The notes beneath the pieces were generated by a model. It had not been told where the DNA came from. It searched no databases and was given only the letters and a program-made list of their open reading frames with translations. This document shows positions 5,917 to 6,791 of a DNA stretch of 6,791 nucleotides, one piece after another. Positions within the stretch are counted from its first letter, which is position 1. Every line of letters starts with the position of its first letter. The DNA comes from Nitrospirae bacterium RIFCSPLOW2_12_42_9 (GTDB lineage Bacteria > Nitrospirota > 9FT-COMBO-42-15 > HDB-SIOI813): contig MHER01000132.1 of the NCBI GenBank assembly GCA_001805205.1, positions 1 to 6,791 of the forward strand, in the 5' to 3' direction. Position numbers and translations under genes: made by a program.

Positions 5917-6144
5917 CTATACGGTTTTTTTAAATTCAAGTATTTTAGCCTGAGATGACTCTAATATAGAATCGCGAATAAAAGCACTTGCATCTAATAT
6001 CTCTATGCCTATTAATTCGCCTATTTCATTCATCTCAGCCGTTATATTTGGGCTTAACTCAATACTGTTGGCTTCTTTTTCATCAGAAATAACAATATGC
6101 AGGATGTCTTCATCTTTAAAATATGTCATTTTTGCTTTATTCAT
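5917..6144 (-). CDS. DUF2283 family small protein
   Basis: This is a 75-residue protein. The central pattern (ELSPNITAEMNEIGELIGIEILDAS, residues 29-53) matches DUF2283, whose members usually read 'ELSPGV..dyDe.G.lvGIEILdAS'. The family has no established enzymatic activity and is often found beside small toxin-like genes. The start at ATG 6144 is set by GGGAGG at 6152-6157, 7 nt upstream. A GTG/ATG-type extension upstream to 6198 is open but lies inside the preceding gene and lacks such a site. The gene overlaps the upstream gene by 8 nt, so the two are translated together. A second, antitoxin-like role is inferred from arrangement only. Confidence 0.8.
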   Translation of the reverse strand: MNKAKMTYFKDEDILHIVISDEKEANSIELSPNITAEMNEIGELIGIEILDASAFIRDSILESSQAKILEFKKTV

Positions 6145-6424
6145 ATATAAACCTCCCAGTTTTAAGTCGAAAATTAATTTGCTGACGTGTGGTTGCATGA
6201 ATTGTGACCGGTGTTATTTCATTCCCTCGTTTCTCATACGGAATTATTACCAGTCTATCGTCATGCTTGCCCACTACAGTTAAACGTCGAGTTGCAGTAT
6301 CAAAGTACCTTTCTACTGAATGCCGTAATATATTTTCAATTTTTAAAGGTTCAAATCTCCTCAATCCAGCTCTATATTTTAGATAATCTGTCCATACAAT
6401 TACAGATTTTTCAGGGTCTCCCAC
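6137..6424 (-). CDS. uncharacterised small protein paired with DUF2283 (possibly DUF4258/toxin-like)
   Basis: This is a 95-residue soluble protein rich in Arg and Lys, with no signal peptide. I recognise the conserved style VWTDYLKYRAGLRRF...ILRHSVERYFDTATRRLTVVGKH...LVIIPYEK...ITPVTIHATTRQQINFRLKTGRF from small proteins encoded next to DUF2283 genes, but I cannot name a function with certainty. The size, the predicted helix-then-strand order and the C-terminal TIHATTRQQINFR segment recall DUF4258/BrnT-type toxins; that is inference. The start is GTG 6424, with GGAGGGG at 6427-6433 just ahead (GGAGG 4 nt away). A stop codon 8 codons upstream, with no other start codon between, supports this choice. 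It is the first gene of a two-gene operon behind an extended -10 promoter. Confidence 0.72.
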   Translation of the reverse strand: MGDPEKSVIVWTDYLKYRAGLRRFEPLKIENILRHSVERYFDTATRRLTVVGKHDDRLVIIPYEKRGNEITPVTIHATTRQQINFRLKTGRFIYE

Positions 6425-6447
6425 ATCCCCTCCAATCTTCCATTCTT

Positions 6448-6478
6448 ATTATAGCAGTATAACGCTTGAACTGTGCAA
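6448..6478 (-). promoter_or_regulatory. extended -10 promoter of the DUF2283 gene pair
   Basis: On the - strand the sequence TGCTATAAT (6448-6456) combines a perfect -10 with an upstream TGN extension. A TTGCAC (6473-6478) 19 nt upstream is a modest -35. Transcription would start near 6441, 17 nt before GTG 6424. CTTATT (6445-6450) and AATAAG (6477-6482) form a 6-bp inverted repeat that covers both promoter elements, which would suit autoregulation, though such AT-rich words arise easily by chance. Confidence 0.6.
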
Positions 6479-6522
6479 TAAGCATCATACAAGTCCGCAC
6501 AAGTGATTTGTTATGCTCGTTT

Positions 6523-6791
6523 TCACATAAGAGCTTTTATATGGGGTCGTAATGCCTTTTCAAACTTTATCAATCTTTCAACCATGTCATTCTGTACTGC
6601 AGGCCATTTCTCTTCGTCTTCAACTCCCCCGAATGGGCACAGGGATTTTATGTATTGTTGCTTTCTACTATCTTTGAAATCCCAAATTAATGCCTCACCA
6701 AAGCTATCTTCGATTTCTTTTTTCTTGGATGCAAGAGTATCAAAACGGCTCTTGTTAATTTCCGCTGATGATGAACACAAGAACAAATGAA
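6523..6791 (-). CDS. DUF4268-type protein, C-terminal part (runs off the window)
   Basis: The last 89 codons or so of a gene whose 5' end lies beyond position 6791; the frame remains open to the edge. The visible part, FDTLASKKKEIEDSFGEAL-W...DEEKWPAVQNDMVERLIKFEKALRPHIKAL, fits the end of DUF4268 domains, found at the C-terminus of proteins of unknown role that are often linked to nuclease-like or defence-related N-terminal parts. What the N-terminal part is cannot be seen. The 98 nt between its stop and the next gene contain only that gene's promoter; no hairpin terminator was found for this gene. Confidence 0.65.
   Translation of the reverse strand, partial: HLFLCSSSAEINKSRFDTLASKKKEIEDSFGEALIWDFKDSRKQQYIKSLCPFGGVEDEEKWPAVQNDMVERLIKFEKALRPHIKALM

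Noticed and set aside
6005..6462. Several + strand open frames of 60-92 codons
   Set aside because: They are antisense to the DUF2283 pair, which has good ribosome sites and family similarity on the - strand.

Overview
The window is bacterial DNA of moderate to low G+C with frequent non-ATG starts. Three blocks can be read. It encodes four multiheme c-type cytochromes (13 haem-binding CXXCH motifs in total) and a blue copper protein. This suggests an anaerobic or redox-versatile bacterium with extensive extracytoplasmic electron transfer. Such genes are common in Nitrospirota, Desulfobacterota and related uncultured lineages, but nothing here fixes the taxon.

Block 1 (106-2240, + strand) is a compact four-gene operon: triheme cytochrome, lipoprotein triheme cytochrome, amicyanin-like cupredoxin, membrane-anchored or secreted triheme cytochrome. 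The gaps are 51, 23 and 3 nt. The three triheme proteins are paralogues of the c7-type 'nanowire' triheme domain. Each has the same spacing of two upstream His, three CXXCH and two invariant Met. The second and third also share an extra N-terminal VDW...KPL module. All four products carry export signals, so the operon probably builds a periplasmic or outer-membrane haem and copper relay.

Block 2 (2243-5815) starts with a large soluble sensor histidine kinase on the - strand: four GAF domains, then HisKA and HATPase_c. It ends 2 nt from the end of the cytochrome operon. No response regulator is in view. Divergently transcribed from it is a tetraheme cytochrome of the doubled-CXXCH type. The 117-nt divergent region holds a near-consensus sigma70 promoter for the cytochrome gene, a weaker one for the kinase, and two overlapping inverted repeats. 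The kinase therefore lies between two cytochrome units. That the kinase senses redox or respiratory state is inference from position only.

Block 3 (5917-6791, - strand) looks like accessory DNA. It has a two-gene overlapping pair (an uncharacterised small basic protein and a DUF2283 protein, arranged like a toxin-antitoxin or other small regulatory pair) behind an extended -10 promoter. It also has the C-terminal end of a DUF4268-type protein that runs off the window. An imperfect hairpin lies between this block and the tetraheme gene.

I saw no rRNA, tRNA, CRISPR array or insertion sequence. The best candidate for something unusual is the copper-haem operon: a single type-1 copper carrier placed between triheme cytochromes whose third haem lacks a conserved His ligand and probably uses Met.
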